Below are positions 36,101 through 44,058 of a stretch of 64,000 bases of DNA, piece by piece. The notes under the pieces are model-generated. The model worked only from the letters and a program-made list of their open reading frames with translations. It did no database searches and was not told the origin of the DNA. Numbering within the stretch: the first letter of the stretch is position 1; each line of letters begins with the position of its first letter. The translations under genes and the position numbers were made by a program. This stretch comes from Acidaminobacter hydrogenoformans DSM 2784 (GTDB taxonomy: Bacteria; Bacillota; Clostridia; Peptostreptococcales; Acidaminobacteraceae): NCBI RefSeq assembly GCF_900103005.1, contig NZ_FMWL01000008.1, forward strand, positions 1-64,000, read 5' to 3'.

Positions 36101-36211
36101 CATCATTATTGAGCTTCTGTCGACACCAGGCAGTGCATTGATGGCGTTGGTAAGAAGCATGAGGCTAATAGAATCCTGATAGTTATTCGCTTTAACTACA
36201 GTGTATAACAT
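33197..36211 (-). CDS. allFG: Fused AllF (FdrA)-AllG (DUF1116) protein
   Basis: 1004 residues made of two family lengths. Residues 1 to about 515 are FdrA-like (acyl-CoA synthetase fold: LLMGPDCGTGMI, AAASGTGIQEVA, GTGGRDLNEAVGG). From about 525 the DUF1116/YlbE unit begins with INIGVESFNDSV and includes WKPAAGGNKKL, GGITSGSMPV, RNGREFGIRISG. In E. coli these are separate proteins, AllF and AllG, of oxamate carbamoyltransferase, which turns oxalurate and phosphate into oxamate and carbamoyl phosphate. Here no frameshift or stop separates them. AllH, a transporter and carbamate kinase follow on the same strand; a PucR regulator is divergent. Reaction assigned by family and context. Confidence 0.85.
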   Translation of the reverse strand: MLYTVVKANNYQDSISLMLLTNAINALPGVDRSSIMMGTEANKNIFENAGMLTQEAKMANPNDMVIVIDAESGDTVDEVLAEVDKFINQLSVKKEGKNVEHATNWSKAMEMMPDANLAVFSIPGEYAAEEIDKALDLGLNVFSFSDNIPLEDEVALKNKAKEKGLLLMGPDCGTGMISSIPIAFTNIIRPGNIGIAAASGTGIQEVATMIDRLGGGIVHAIGTGGRDLNEAVGGISMKDAILALENHDPTDVIVVISKPPSKWVRDEVVELLQSISKPVVAIFLGEKPEHHIGKVHLAYTLEEAARMAYDLSVGKPVQKNYTDQSVEHTGSKLQENQVIKGLYSGGTLAAEAAMLISEALELGGLTKGEGFLLKAGGHEVLDLGDDMYTQGKPHPMIDPEVRIHKIKEYASLEDTGVILLDVVLGYGAHPDMAGTLAPVISTSLEKAKELSRDLYFVASICGTRNDPQGYDEAVQTLKSAGAIVCESNAEAVKTALSLKGIVLKVTERTTVPYGGPTKQLSAPSEAVMDLINSKPRIINIGVESFNDSVISNGATAIQFDWKPAAGGNKKLIKILNKLNQISWINDENMKVVELMKNGQPFLVDVIPARSEIEVLNQKVLLHAGPPIVYKDMTGPMQGSCIGAVLFEGWADSEQDAVAMLERGEVKFVPCHHVNAVGPMGGITSGSMPVLKIINRLDNTVAYCTMNEGIGKVLRFGAYSDEVIQRLKWMRDTLGPVLSKALQTSETGVNLNVIVAKAITMGDEFHQRNIAASLNFLKEVTPMILKADLSNSEKTEVIEFLAATDQFFLNIMMAIGKSVVDCARKHTQGTIVTTMTRNGREFGIRISGMGDTWFTAPVNTPNGLYFTGYSSEDANPDIGDSAITETIGVGAMAMIAAPGVTRFVGAGGFEDALKVSNEMDEICVANNPNYAIPTWDFKGASLGIDIRKVVETGITPLINTGIAHKKAGIGQVGAGTVRAPLACFEKALEAYAHHLGIEVVDHERD

Positions 36212-36353
36212 TGGAATCCCTCCATAAATCTGATATCATGAGTATAACAATGATTTAACAATCTTTCATTTGCGCTCAGTACTAAACCTATGTCCTGTAT
36301 TTTATCCATCAGGGATAATACCTATAAGATTTTTCACTCAAGGAGGTGTCCCA

Positions 36354-37967
36354 ATGCAAGTAAGGGATATTTTAACTATTGATTCACTGCGAAATGCCGT
36401 TTTGCTTGCCGGACGCGAGGGATTGGGGCGCTCTGTATTGGGCGTTATGGTGCTGGAAGCTACAGATATTGAAAACTGGGGAAAAGATGGACAAGTCATT
36501 CTTTCGAGTTATTATGCAATGCAAAATTTATCTTCGGATGACTTACAGCTTTTTTTTGAGAAGCTGCAGCAGATTATGATCAGTGCACTGATCATTAAAA
36601 TCGATCGATTGCTGGAGCGTATACCGGATGAAGTTATCTCTTTGTGCGACACTTATTCAATCCCTTTGATTCGAATCAATAAAGAGGTAAAGTACGAATC
36701 CATTATTTTAGAAATATTGGGACCCATTATCAACGATAACGTTTCACTGTTGAATCGATACTATGACATTCACAACGAGCTCACTTCTCTGGCACTGAAA
36801 AAGCCATCACTTACCGACGTTCTAAAAGAATTCAAAAATCTTTTGAGCCGGGATGTAACCTTAATCAATCGCACAGCTTCAACATTGACGACGACGCAGT
36901 CAGAAGAGTTGCCATACCGGATTATTCGCTCAGAAGCCCTTCCCCAAAAGCGATATATTACTTTCGAATATGAACGACAAATCATTATCTATCCTAATCT
37001 AAACCCTCCCTACAAATGCAGTCAGCTTTGCGTCAACATTCCCAACCTTGGAAACGATAAAGTAGACCTGATTATTCATGAAAATGATCATAAAGTTACG
37101 CCTGAAGATTTTATGGTCATTGAAAATGCAGTTCGCTATCTTCAGATGGAGCTGTTAAAGAAATATGCCGTCTATCAGGATAAACTTCACCATAAAAACA
37201 ATCTTGTTTCGGATCTCTTAAATCGAAGAGTTTATTCCGCAGAAGGTGAAGTCGAATTACTTCAAACATTGGATTTATCAAACTACAATAGTTACCGTGT
37301 GATATTGGCAGAAGTTTATCCTTTCAAAGAGCACCCAGAAGATGAAAACAATCATGGTATTCAAGATCTTATTAGAAAATTCACCCTCAACCTTCAATCT
37401 CATTGGCTCCATTCAGTTTATTTGGAAAAAGATAGCAGTATCGTGTTGATCATTAATTATGAAGAAACGCAAAGAGACTTTGATATTGTCTACTTACGCA
37501 ATTTAATGGATGACATTTACAACCATTCTGATAAATCCTTCTATTATCAATTGGCCATCAGTACTGCAATTCACAGCACTGGAATATCAAGCGCTTATAA
37601 AGAATGCATTGATACACAGAAAATTTTAAAACTGTTTCATCACAGCAACGCTATTCTTTGCTATGATGATTTAGGCATTTATAAACTTTTCTTGAATGAT
37701 GATCGTTTGAATGATCTGCAAAACTATATTTCACCAAAAATTATAGAGTTTAAAAAGAAAAACGAGGACCTTATGGAAACACTTCAAGTTTATCTTGACA
37801 CTCAGCAAAGTTTGGCAGAAACTGCAAAAAAATTATTTCTACATCCAAAAACTATACGGTACCGAATTGATAAGATTGAAGAGATGCTTAATCTGGATTT
37901 TGAAAATCCTGAACAGCGGCTTCAACTGCAAATTGCAGGACGCTTATTTAAATTGATGAGATTTTGA
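36354..37967 (+). CDS. PucR family transcriptional regulator
   Basis: About 537 residues. N-terminal PUR sensor domain (VRDILTIDSL, VMVLEATDIENWGKDGQVILSSYY), a middle GGDEF-like segment and a C-terminal PucR helix-turn-helix (YLDTQQSLAETAKKLFLHPKTIRYRIDKIEE). PucR-type proteins control purine/allantoin breakdown in response to ureides. The ATG at 36354 has AAGGAGG upstream; the frame open to 36270 carries non-family residues. Divergent from allFG with a 140-base gap, so it likely controls both directions. Confidence 0.9.
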   Translation: MQVRDILTIDSLRNAVLLAGREGLGRSVLGVMVLEATDIENWGKDGQVILSSYYAMQNLSSDDLQLFFEKLQQIMISALIIKIDRLLERIPDEVISLCDTYSIPLIRINKEVKYESIILEILGPIINDNVSLLNRYYDIHNELTSLALKKPSLTDVLKEFKNLLSRDVTLINRTASTLTTTQSEELPYRIIRSEALPQKRYITFEYERQIIIYPNLNPPYKCSQLCVNIPNLGNDKVDLIIHENDHKVTPEDFMVIENAVRYLQMELLKKYAVYQDKLHHKNNLVSDLLNRRVYSAEGEVELLQTLDLSNYNSYRVILAEVYPFKEHPEDENNHGIQDLIRKFTLNLQSHWLHSVYLEKDSSIVLIINYEETQRDFDIVYLRNLMDDIYNHSDKSFYYQLAISTAIHSTGISSAYKECIDTQKILKLFHHSNAILCYDDLGIYKLFLNDDRLNDLQNYISPKIIEFKKKNEDLMETLQVYLDTQQSLAETAKKLFLHPKTIRYRIDKIEEMLNLDFENPEQRLQLQIAGRLFKLMRF

Positions 37968-37983
37968 CAAAGGAGTATTTAAG

Positions 37984-38850
37984 TTGATTACAGCTGAAAC
38001 CTATTCATTTCAAACCTTCTCAGGTATAAACCTTTTTGCTGATCTTTATCGCACAGCAGAGGTGTCGTCACCTTCAAAACCAACAATTCTATACTTTCAC
38101 GGAGGCGGCCTGTTATATGGCACCAGGGATGATCTACCGGAAGCTTATATACAGTTGCTGACCCGTGCAGGTCACAATCTCATCAGTTTTGACTATCCAC
38201 TTGCACCAGAAAGCCGTTTGTCTGTCATCATAGACACCGTTATTAAGGCGATTTTATGGTTTACCCAACATGCGAAGACAACACTACAGCTATCCGACAA
38301 CAAGTATGTTCTCTTTGGCCGTTCAGCAGGTGCATATTTATGTCTGCTGGCTGCAAGCCGAATCCAAATGACTGAACACCAGGCGCCTGAAGCCATTTCT
38401 GCCTATTATGGTTATGCATCACTTGATTTAATAAATTTTAGAACACCAAGCAAGCATTACCTTTCCTTTCTCCACGTAGATGATAGAACGGTTCAAAGTC
38501 TGATTAAACCTGATCCAATCGCCTATGCACCGATCGAACAACGCTTTGCGTTATATCTATATGCACGCCAGAGCGGCACATGGCTCAACTTTCTATTGAA
38601 TGAAAACGATCAAGTTTTGGACTATGCCTTATCTGATAATGAACTATCCATCCTTCCGCCTACTTTCCTTGCCGCAAGCACAACAGACGAAGATGTGCCT
38701 TTTAAAGCCTCCAAGGAGCTCAGTAAAACAATACCAAACTCAACCTTATTTACGGTTTACGGACTAAACCATGACTTTGACAGGGATTTGAACAACGAAG
38801 CAGGAATCCATTCTTATCAAAAACTACTTGAATGGTTATCTCAATTCTAA
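37984..38850 (+). CDS. Alpha/beta hydrolase (esterase fold-3 type)
   Basis: 288 residues. The oxyanion motif HGGGLLYG, nucleophile elbow GRSAGAYLC (Ser), a late Asp (TTDEDVPF) and His (LNHDFD) form a complete triad, as in the hormone-sensitive-lipase group. Start is TTG with AAGGAG 7 bases upstream. It follows pucR by 16 bases, so it is probably co-expressed with the ureide system; hydrolysis of an ester or amide in that pathway is possible but unproved. Confidence 0.8.
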   Translation: MITAETYSFQTFSGINLFADLYRTAEVSSPSKPTILYFHGGGLLYGTRDDLPEAYIQLLTRAGHNLISFDYPLAPESRLSVIIDTVIKAILWFTQHAKTTLQLSDNKYVLFGRSAGAYLCLLAASRIQMTEHQAPEAISAYYGYASLDLINFRTPSKHYLSFLHVDDRTVQSLIKPDPIAYAPIEQRFALYLYARQSGTWLNFLLNENDQVLDYALSDNELSILPPTFLAASTTDEDVPFKASKELSKTIPNSTLFTVYGLNHDFDRDLNNEAGIHSYQKLLEWLSQF

Positions 38851-38949
38851 AAAATTAGAATTGCCTCAAGTAGCGATTAAAACCAAGAAGACATATTTCC
38901 CCTCCTTTGCAAACAGCAAAAGTTTCCTCATTACAAAAAAGAGTGTGTT

Positions 38950-39018
38950 CGTTTTCCGCTCTTCGCTATCCATAGGAAAAGCTGCACCAGTCCACGACCG
39001 GTGCAGCTTTTCCTATTC
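38950..39018. terminator. Terminator within a duplicated 63-base repeat, copy B
   Basis: GGAAAAGCTGCACC (38975-38988) pairs with GGTGCAGCTTTTCC (39000-39013), then TATTCTTTAT. Together with the preceding CGTTTTCCGCTCTTCGCT it matches copy A at 28434-28501. Sits between convergent genes. Confidence 0.85.
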
Positions 39019-39022
39019 TTTA

Positions 39023-39865
39023 TTATATTCCTTCCTCAAGTGGCAGCGCGACGCACTCCCCCAGCGTTTCCAAAAGCACCGCCGGCAAATAGTTTTCCTG
39101 CACCCTGGCGAAGCTCTTCTTGGCTACTGTAGCCCAACGGGCAGCTTCCTTATACGGATCCGGAAAATGCACCACAGCAAGGGCTGCGGGCTTAAGCATC
39201 TCCGCCACCAGCTTTCGCGCAGCGGGAATCGCAATGTACGGGAAGTTGGCAATGAGCAGGTCAATGGGCTGACGGGCTATAGCATCAGCAAACGCAGCAC
39301 CAGCAAAGTTCTGAGGCACAGGCGCGCTGTCTCCAAGATGTGCCACCACCATACCACACTCAATGACAAACATCAGGTTGGGCACCTCCGCATAGTCCTC
39401 CCCGTCATGGAGGGTCCTGAAGACTTGAAGCTTCACACCGGAAATCTCAAGGGCCGCGGCCTCCCCTGTCGCCAGGTCAACCACCCTCAGCCGGTCAAGG
39501 CTCAGAGGCGTGCCAGCATTCATGTTCAAGCCGGCCCAGTCCCCACCTGCAGCTTCTCCTTCCGCCGCCTCCAGCACCCGCCGCACCACCTCCGGCGTCG
39601 ATACCAGCTGAGATCCAGGCTGGGCCTTCAATAGCTGCAGCATACTCTCCGCATGAAAATGATCTCTGTGATGATGACTCACCAGCACCACATCCACGTC
39701 ATTATACGGCGCCGCGTTCTGCAGCAGCGCCCCTCGGATCCCCGGCTCAGTGTCCACATAAATCTGATTGTCCGGTGTGGTCAGCGGATCAATCAGGATT
39801 TTTTTCCCGTTAAGCGACAGCATCACACCGGCGTTCGAAATATAAGTCAGCATATTTTCACTCAC
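39023..39865 (-). CDS. Metallo-beta-lactamase fold hydrolase
   Basis: 280 residues with the MBL motif SHHHRDHFH (HxHxDH variant), an early GKKILIDPL and later VVAHLGDSA and VVHFP. UlaG/L-ascorbate-lactonase-like zinc hydrolases look like this. Starts with a GTG overlapping the EamA stop (a later ATG at 39853 is possible), so the two are coupled. Substrate unknown. Confidence 0.82.
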   Translation of the reverse strand: MSENMLTYISNAGVMLSLNGKKILIDPLTTPDNQIYVDTEPGIRGALLQNAAPYNDVDVVLVSHHHRDHFHAESMLQLLKAQPGSQLVSTPEVVRRVLEAAEGEAAGGDWAGLNMNAGTPLSLDRLRVVDLATGEAAALEISGVKLQVFRTLHDGEDYAEVPNLMFVIECGMVVAHLGDSAPVPQNFAGAAFADAIARQPIDLLIANFPYIAIPAARKLVAEMLKPAALAVVHFPDPYKEAARWATVAKKSFARVQENYLPAVLLETLGECVALPLEEGI

Positions 39866-40776
39866 ACTGCTTCACGCCCCTTTTCCCTGCCTTTCCTAAG
39901 CTGCCCCTCCAAAAGGCCGCTGGTCGTATAGACCCCGGCAAACACCATCAGTCCCCCAACTATTTGCGTCAGCGTAATGGCTTCCCCCATCAACACGGTA
40001 ATAAACGACGTAAACACCGGGATGAGGTTGAGGGTGACCCCCGCCGTAGCCGCCCCAATTTCCCGGACTGAGAGATTCCAGAACATAAGCGACCCCACGG
40101 AGGGAAACACGACAATATAAGCGACACTGAGAAGACCAGCGGTATTGAGCACTATGGGCGTCCCAGCCTGAAGGAGCATCCCCGGCAGCATAGCCACAGT
40201 GGCAAGCACCGCCGCCGCCGCGCTGGCCGTAATAGGACGAATGTCCTTCAGCCGCTTTCCTACAATAGAATACACCGTCCACACCGAAATGGCGATCAGC
40301 ATCAAAAGGTCCCCCCGGTTGAAGTCGAGGGCCGCCAGCCGCGCGAGACTCCCCTGGGTCAGGATCAGAAGAACGCCGGACAGCGAGAAGACAATCCCAA
40401 GCTTTTGCAGCCTCGACAGAGACTCCCGCAGCACCACCGAAGACACCGCCACCATCAGCGCCGGGTTCAGGGCGCTCACCAGAGACGCGTTCACTGGCGT
40501 GGTGTACGTCAGGGCCGTGTACAGAGCCATGTTGTAGCCTATAAGCCCGTTGAAAGCCAGAAACAGCAGGATGGGCCAGGACCGGAATACTTCCCGCCAC
40601 TTTGGCCGCTCGACGACCTGGGCTATGAGCACCAGGAGCACCGCCGAAAACAGCCACCGCACAAAGGTCAGCTGGAAAGGCGTCACCTGCGCCACCACCG
40701 CTTTTCCAACTATGTAGTTCCCCGCCCAGAACAAGCTGGCCAGGATGAGCATGATCCAGTACTTCAGGTTTTTCAA
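39862..40776 (-). CDS. EamA/DMT family transporter
   Basis: 304 residues with ten hydrophobic segments in two EamA repeats (WAGNYIVGKAV, GYNMALYTALTYTTPVNASLV; later MFWNLSVREIGAATAGVTLNLIPVFTS split across helices 8-9). Inner-membrane exporter of small metabolites, commonly amino acids. Overlaps the MBL gene by 4 bases. Confidence 0.87.
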   Translation of the reverse strand: MKNLKYWIMLILASLFWAGNYIVGKAVVAQVTPFQLTFVRWLFSAVLLVLIAQVVERPKWREVFRSWPILLFLAFNGLIGYNMALYTALTYTTPVNASLVSALNPALMVAVSSVVLRESLSRLQKLGIVFSLSGVLLILTQGSLARLAALDFNRGDLLMLIAISVWTVYSIVGKRLKDIRPITASAAAAVLATVAMLPGMLLQAGTPIVLNTAGLLSVAYIVVFPSVGSLMFWNLSVREIGAATAGVTLNLIPVFTSFITVLMGEAITLTQIVGGLMVFAGVYTTSGLLEGQLRKGREKGREAV

Positions 40777-40801
40777 GCTTTACCTCCAAAATTTAAAAAG
40801 A

Positions 40802-40898
40802 TTATGCCGATGGTCAGTCGACCAAAACCAATCCATAGCCAAAATAGAGTGCATCGTCAGAATCTGCGGCGGCTGGGGAAGGGTCACCATCGGCAAAA
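40802..40898. repeat. Inverted pair of TGCCGATGGTCA motifs spanning the DUF2284 3' end
   Basis: TGCCGATGGTCA at 40805-40816 and, facing it, TCACCATCGGCA at 40884-40895, followed by AAAA. The 97-base unit covers the last 28 codons of the DUF2284 gene. A similar inverted pair lies at 42106-42198. Confidence 0.5.
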
Positions 40899-41341
40899 CT
40901 CACGATTTGTATGCCGCTTGCCTTCACCGTTGCCATAACGTCAATCCCGCAGGCTTCCATGGACGGCCGGGCCTCGCCGGGATGGGTGCAGCCCTCCAGG
41001 GTGCATTCCGCGCAGAGCTCGCACTTCCCTGCCCCCAGACCAATCGCCTTGTGATAGCCTTGCTTGAACAGGGCACGCTCCAGCTCAAGGGCCAGTGGCG
41101 TGGTCTCCTCCAGGGTATTGCACTGGAGCAGCACGGCGTAGGAATAGTCCTTCAGAACCTCCCGCATTTCCAGATAGGTGGGCGCGTGAGGCGGACAGCA
41201 CAGGCTTTTCCCGTAGTGACCGCAGCCAAAGCGGCACTTCATGGCCACCCAGGCGGCGGTGTGGATGGCCTTGGCAGTGATGAACCTGGCATCCCGGGCG
41301 CCGGCGTTTATGGCGAGCTCAACTATTTTCTTTTTATCCAT
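40814..41341 (-). CDS. DUF2284 cysteine-rich metal-binding protein
   Basis: 175 residues with many Cys: CRFGCGHYGKSLCCPPHAP near the N-terminus and CELCAECTLEGCTHP in the middle. DUF2284 proteins are small, probably iron-sulfur proteins of unknown role, common in anaerobes. The C-terminus SFADGDPSPAA is coded by a copy of the TGCCGATGGT motif (as GCCGATGGTGACC), possibly an inserted segment before the usual FGYGLVLVD end. An AGGAGG-type site precedes the ATG. Confidence 0.82.
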   Translation of the reverse strand: MDKKKIVELAINAGARDARFITAKAIHTAAWVAMKCRFGCGHYGKSLCCPPHAPTYLEMREVLKDYSYAVLLQCNTLEETTPLALELERALFKQGYHKAIGLGAGKCELCAECTLEGCTHPGEARPSMEACGIDVMATVKASGIQIVSFADGDPSPAAADSDDALYFGYGLVLVD

Positions 41342-41452
41342 GGGGTGTGACCCTCCTTAGATGATTAATTGGATTGACTCATTATAGCAAATGTGGGTGC
41401 ACTGTGCCAGCGACCATTAAGGAGGCGCGGCGTCTCCCTCTTTGCTTATACC

Positions 41453-41485
41453 CAAAAAAAATCCCCGCTAAGGCAGGGATTTTTC
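41453..41485. terminator. Bidirectional terminator between DUF2284 and VOC genes
   Basis: AAAAAATCCC pairs with GGGATTTTT around CGCTAAGGCA, with A- and T-runs on both sides. Positioned just past the VOC stop on the minus strand. Confidence 0.85.
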
Positions 41486-41499
41486 GTTGAATTTTGATT

Positions 41500-41922
41500 C
41501 TATTTCAGGTTTTCGTCATAGCTGAACTGCCAGCCAATGCCATATTTGTCTGTCACATTTCCGTAGAGCTCACTCCAGAAAGTCTGCTGCAGCGGCATTT
41601 CCACATTGCCGTCCTCACTGAGGCGCTCAAAATACTTTGTGAGGTTTTCCTTGCTTACGGATTGAACGATCAGACTCAAGTTGTTGCCTACCGTAAAAGG
41701 CATTCCCGGGAAAGTATCAGAGAACATGACGAGGTCGCCTTCAATCAACAGGTTGGTGTGCATGATGCGGCCTTTGGCTTCCTCAGGCACTGGATAGGCC
41801 GGGTCCTGAGGCCCCATATCAAAGGTCATAAAGACCGGCTGCTCCGTTTCGAAGACGGCGGCGTAAAATTCGACTGCTTCCTGGCAATTGCCGTCAAAAT
41901 TGACATAAACACCTACGGACAT
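41500..41922 (-). CDS. VOC family (PhnB/glyoxalase-like) protein
   Basis: 140 residues, one bleomycin-resistance/glyoxalase unit of the PhnB/3-demethylubiquinone type: VYVNFDGNCQEAVEFYAAVF at the start, FSDTFPG in the middle, GIGWQFSYDEN at the end. Members of this group lack an agreed function. Single gene with its own terminator. Confidence 0.88.
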   Translation of the reverse strand: MSVGVYVNFDGNCQEAVEFYAAVFETEQPVFMTFDMGPQDPAYPVPEEAKGRIMHTNLLIEGDLVMFSDTFPGMPFTVGNNLSLIVQSVSKENLTKYFERLSEDGNVEMPLQQTFWSELYGNVTDKYGIGWQFSYDENLK

Positions 41923-42344
41923 TTTAAAGCCCCCCTATAATTCATGAGTGAAAAGTATTTTTTCCAGCTTGAAGCTACATTTCACAGCTACAAGGCATTG
42001 TTACCCCAAACCAGTTAAACACACTCAAAATTATGGATCATAGCGCGCCTCCCATCCTTTTTTTAAGTATTTCACCCCAGTTTCGAAATTTCAAATCTCA
42101 ACAAAATTTGCCGATGGTCACCCTCACCAACGCAACACCCTACTATAGACCTGAAATGAGGTTGCTTAATGTTGTTTGACTACAACCATCGGCAAAAGGA
42201 ATTATTTTAAATCGTCATATCCTCACAACCTTTGATTGCGTATAATGGAAGTACGTAGGGTATACAATTACCCTGTAACCCGCATCTCAAATTCCGTTTG
42301 TCGAAAGGAGAGAAGGGCGCTTCCCCACCAGCCGCCCGTCATGA
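41923..42344. other. Gap between VOC and carbamate kinase 2
   Basis: 422 bases, no gene. Holds the inverted motif pair at 42106-42198 and, further right, TATAAT at 42241 (without a good -35), a TATACAAT at 42261 and AAAGGAG about 35 bases before the kinase ATG. The kinase promoter probably lies here. Confidence 0.6.
42106..42198. repeat. Inverted TGCCGATGGTCA pair (MITE-like)
   Basis: TTTGCCGATGGTCA (to 42120) faces CAACCATCGGCAAAA (from 42183). The ends are 12 of 13 complementary and enclose about 62 bases with no coding capacity. Looks like a tiny non-autonomous element or a pair of facing protein sites. Confidence 0.5.
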
Positions 42345-43295
42345 ATGAGTAACGCCAGAAAAGTGGTCATTGCATTAGGAGGCAACGCGCTTCAGGAGCC
42401 CGGCAGCCCGGCAACTGCCGAGGCTCAGCTCGAGGTCGTCAAGAAAACCTGTGATTACCTTGCGGAGATCAGCTGCAGGGGCTACGAAATCGCAATTGCC
42501 CATGGCAACGGGCCGCAAGTGGGCCGCATTCTCCTGGCTTCAGAAACTGCCAGGGAGGTCACGCCCGCCATGCCGTTTGACGTCTGCGGGGCCATGAGCC
42601 AGGGTTACATTGGTTATCACATCCAGCAGGGCCTGAAGTATGCTTTGAATAAAAGAAACAAGAACATTCCGGTGGTGTCGCTGGTGACGCAGGTCGTCGT
42701 CGAAAAGAACGACCCGGCGTTCCAGAATCCTACGAAGCCTATTGGCCCCTTCTATTCGGAAGAGGAAGCCAAGCAGCTCATGGCGGAAAAAGGCTATGTC
42801 ATGAAGGAAGACGCAGGACGGGGCTGGCGCAGGGTCGTCGCGTCGCCAATGCCGCGCAAGATCGTGGAGCTGGACTCTGTGATCCGCTTGTGGGATACGA
42901 CTATTGTCATCACCGTGGGCGGTGGCGGCGTTCCAGTGATCGAGCACCTGGACGGTACCTTTGAGGGGGTCGCGGCGGTTATTGACAAGGACCTGGCAGC
43001 GGAGCGCCTGGCCGAGGACGTGGGCGCGGACATCCTGCTGATCCTCACGGAGGTGGAGAAGGTCGCCATCAACTTCAACAAGCCGGACCAGAAGAACCTG
43101 GATCACATGACGCTGCTGGAAGCCGCGCAGTATGTGGACGAAGGGCAGTTCGCGCCGGGCAGCATGCTGCCAAAGGTCGAGGCCGCTATCCGCTTCGTGC
43201 GGGCCAATCCGTCCAAGAGGGCCATCATCACGTCGCTGTACAAGGCGGTTGAGGCGCTGGAGGGCAAGGCGGGGACGCATGTGACGTTTAACTGA
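42345..43295 (+). CDS. arcC: Carbamate kinase 2
   Basis: 316 residues with the same motif set as the first kinase: VVIALGGNALQ, HGNGPQVGR, GAMSQGYIGYHIQ, EDAGRGWRRVVASPMP, GGGGVPV, VIDKDLAAERLAE. Makes ATP from carbamoyl phosphate. Stands alone here, with its own terminator. The nearest AGGAG is about 35 bases upstream, unusually far; no better start is visible. No ornithine transcarbamylase or arginine deiminase gene is near. Confidence 0.93.
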   Translation: MSNARKVVIALGGNALQEPGSPATAEAQLEVVKKTCDYLAEISCRGYEIAIAHGNGPQVGRILLASETAREVTPAMPFDVCGAMSQGYIGYHIQQGLKYALNKRNKNIPVVSLVTQVVVEKNDPAFQNPTKPIGPFYSEEEAKQLMAEKGYVMKEDAGRGWRRVVASPMPRKIVELDSVIRLWDTTIVITVGGGGVPVIEHLDGTFEGVAAVIDKDLAAERLAEDVGADILLILTEVEKVAINFNKPDQKNLDHMTLLEAAQYVDEGQFAPGSMLPKVEAAIRFVRANPSKRAIITSLYKAVEALEGKAGTHVTFN

Positions 43296-43311
43296 AGGTT
43301 TAACCAAAGGA

Positions 43312-43345
43312 GAAAAGCCATGTCGCTGACGTGGCTTTTTTTTAT
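43312..43345 (+). terminator. Terminator of carbamate kinase 2
   Basis: AAAGCCATGTC pairs with GACGTGGCTTT (one G-U), followed by an eight-T run. Confidence 0.9.
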
Positions 43346-43402
43346 TGAAGAACAGGAAAAGGCGCGGGAAGTATTTGCTGGCTTTTAGAAATGGACATGC
43401 TG

Positions 43403-43448
43403 TTTGGTCGGGGACAGGGGCGCGTGGTTGGGGACTGGGCCGAACCAA
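43403..43448. repeat. GGGGAC repeat, copy 4
   Basis: GGTCGGGGACAGGGGCG followed by GGTTGGGGACTGGGCCGAACC in the 300-base gap before the Lrp gene. Apart from this and the terminator the gap shows only the Lrp ribosome site. Confidence 0.7.
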
Positions 43449-43596
43449 ACCTTACTTACGTTTCGAAAGAAAATGGATCTTTAACAAGGTCGCTCCAGCC
43501 TCGTCTGTGACACATCGTTTGAATTATCCATTTTTACAAACTATTAGTTGCTTTTGCCTTCGTTTTATCTTACAGTCTACTCAAGGAGGGACTTCC

Positions 43597-44055
43597 ATGG
43601 ACAACCTCGATCTTAAAATTTTAGAACTACTCGAACACAACGGACGACTGACTCATGAAGAAATTGGCAAGCGGCTTAACCTGTCGCGGCCTGCTATTCA
43701 TCAACGCATTTCTAAGCTGGAAGCCAGCGGCATCATAAAAGGTTACTCTGCAGAAATCGATTGGGGTGCTGCCGGACAAGGCATTCGTGCCTTTGTTTTC
43801 ATGAACGTAAAAACTACGGACTTCAATGACATAATGCAAAGAGTCATGTCGATCCAAGTTAAGGGATTAAAAATTGAAAAATGCTATCGTATCACCGGAC
43901 AGTGGTGCATGATGCTTCGCATCAGAGCCAGCGTCACCGATCAGATGACTCAGCTGCATGATGCTTTACTAAAAATCGAAGGTATGCTCGAAACATTTAC
44001 TATGCTGATTCTGACAGAATCACTACAGCCAGAACAAGCTAAAGAGGAGGTCTAA
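43597..44055 (+). CDS. Lrp/AsnC family regulator
   Basis: 152 residues. N-terminal helix-turn-helix (LDLKILELLEHNGRLTHEEIGKRLNLSRPAIHQRISKLEASG split over 1-45) and C-terminal RAM ligand domain (YRITGQWCMMLRIRA). Binds an amino acid and controls its catabolism. The ATG at 43597 has AAGGAGG upstream; the open frame before it runs through repeat DNA and is not used. Three bases before a P5C dehydrogenase gene, so proline/ornithine/glutamate semialdehyde responsive control is likely. Confidence 0.92.
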   Translation: MDNLDLKILELLEHNGRLTHEEIGKRLNLSRPAIHQRISKLEASGIIKGYSAEIDWGAAGQGIRAFVFMNVKTTDFNDIMQRVMSIQVKGLKIEKCYRITGQWCMMLRIRASVTDQMTQLHDALLKIEGMLETFTMLILTESLQPEQAKEEV

Positions 44056-44058
44056 TAA

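Noticed and set aside
39896..40789. 297-codon frame overlapping the EamA gene on the same strand
   Set aside because: The other frame encodes a membrane protein with clear EamA repeats; this one has no family features.
43345..43596. N-terminal extension of the Lrp regulator
   Set aside because: Crosses the repeat unit and the previous terminator; AGGAGG plus the family start lie at 43597.
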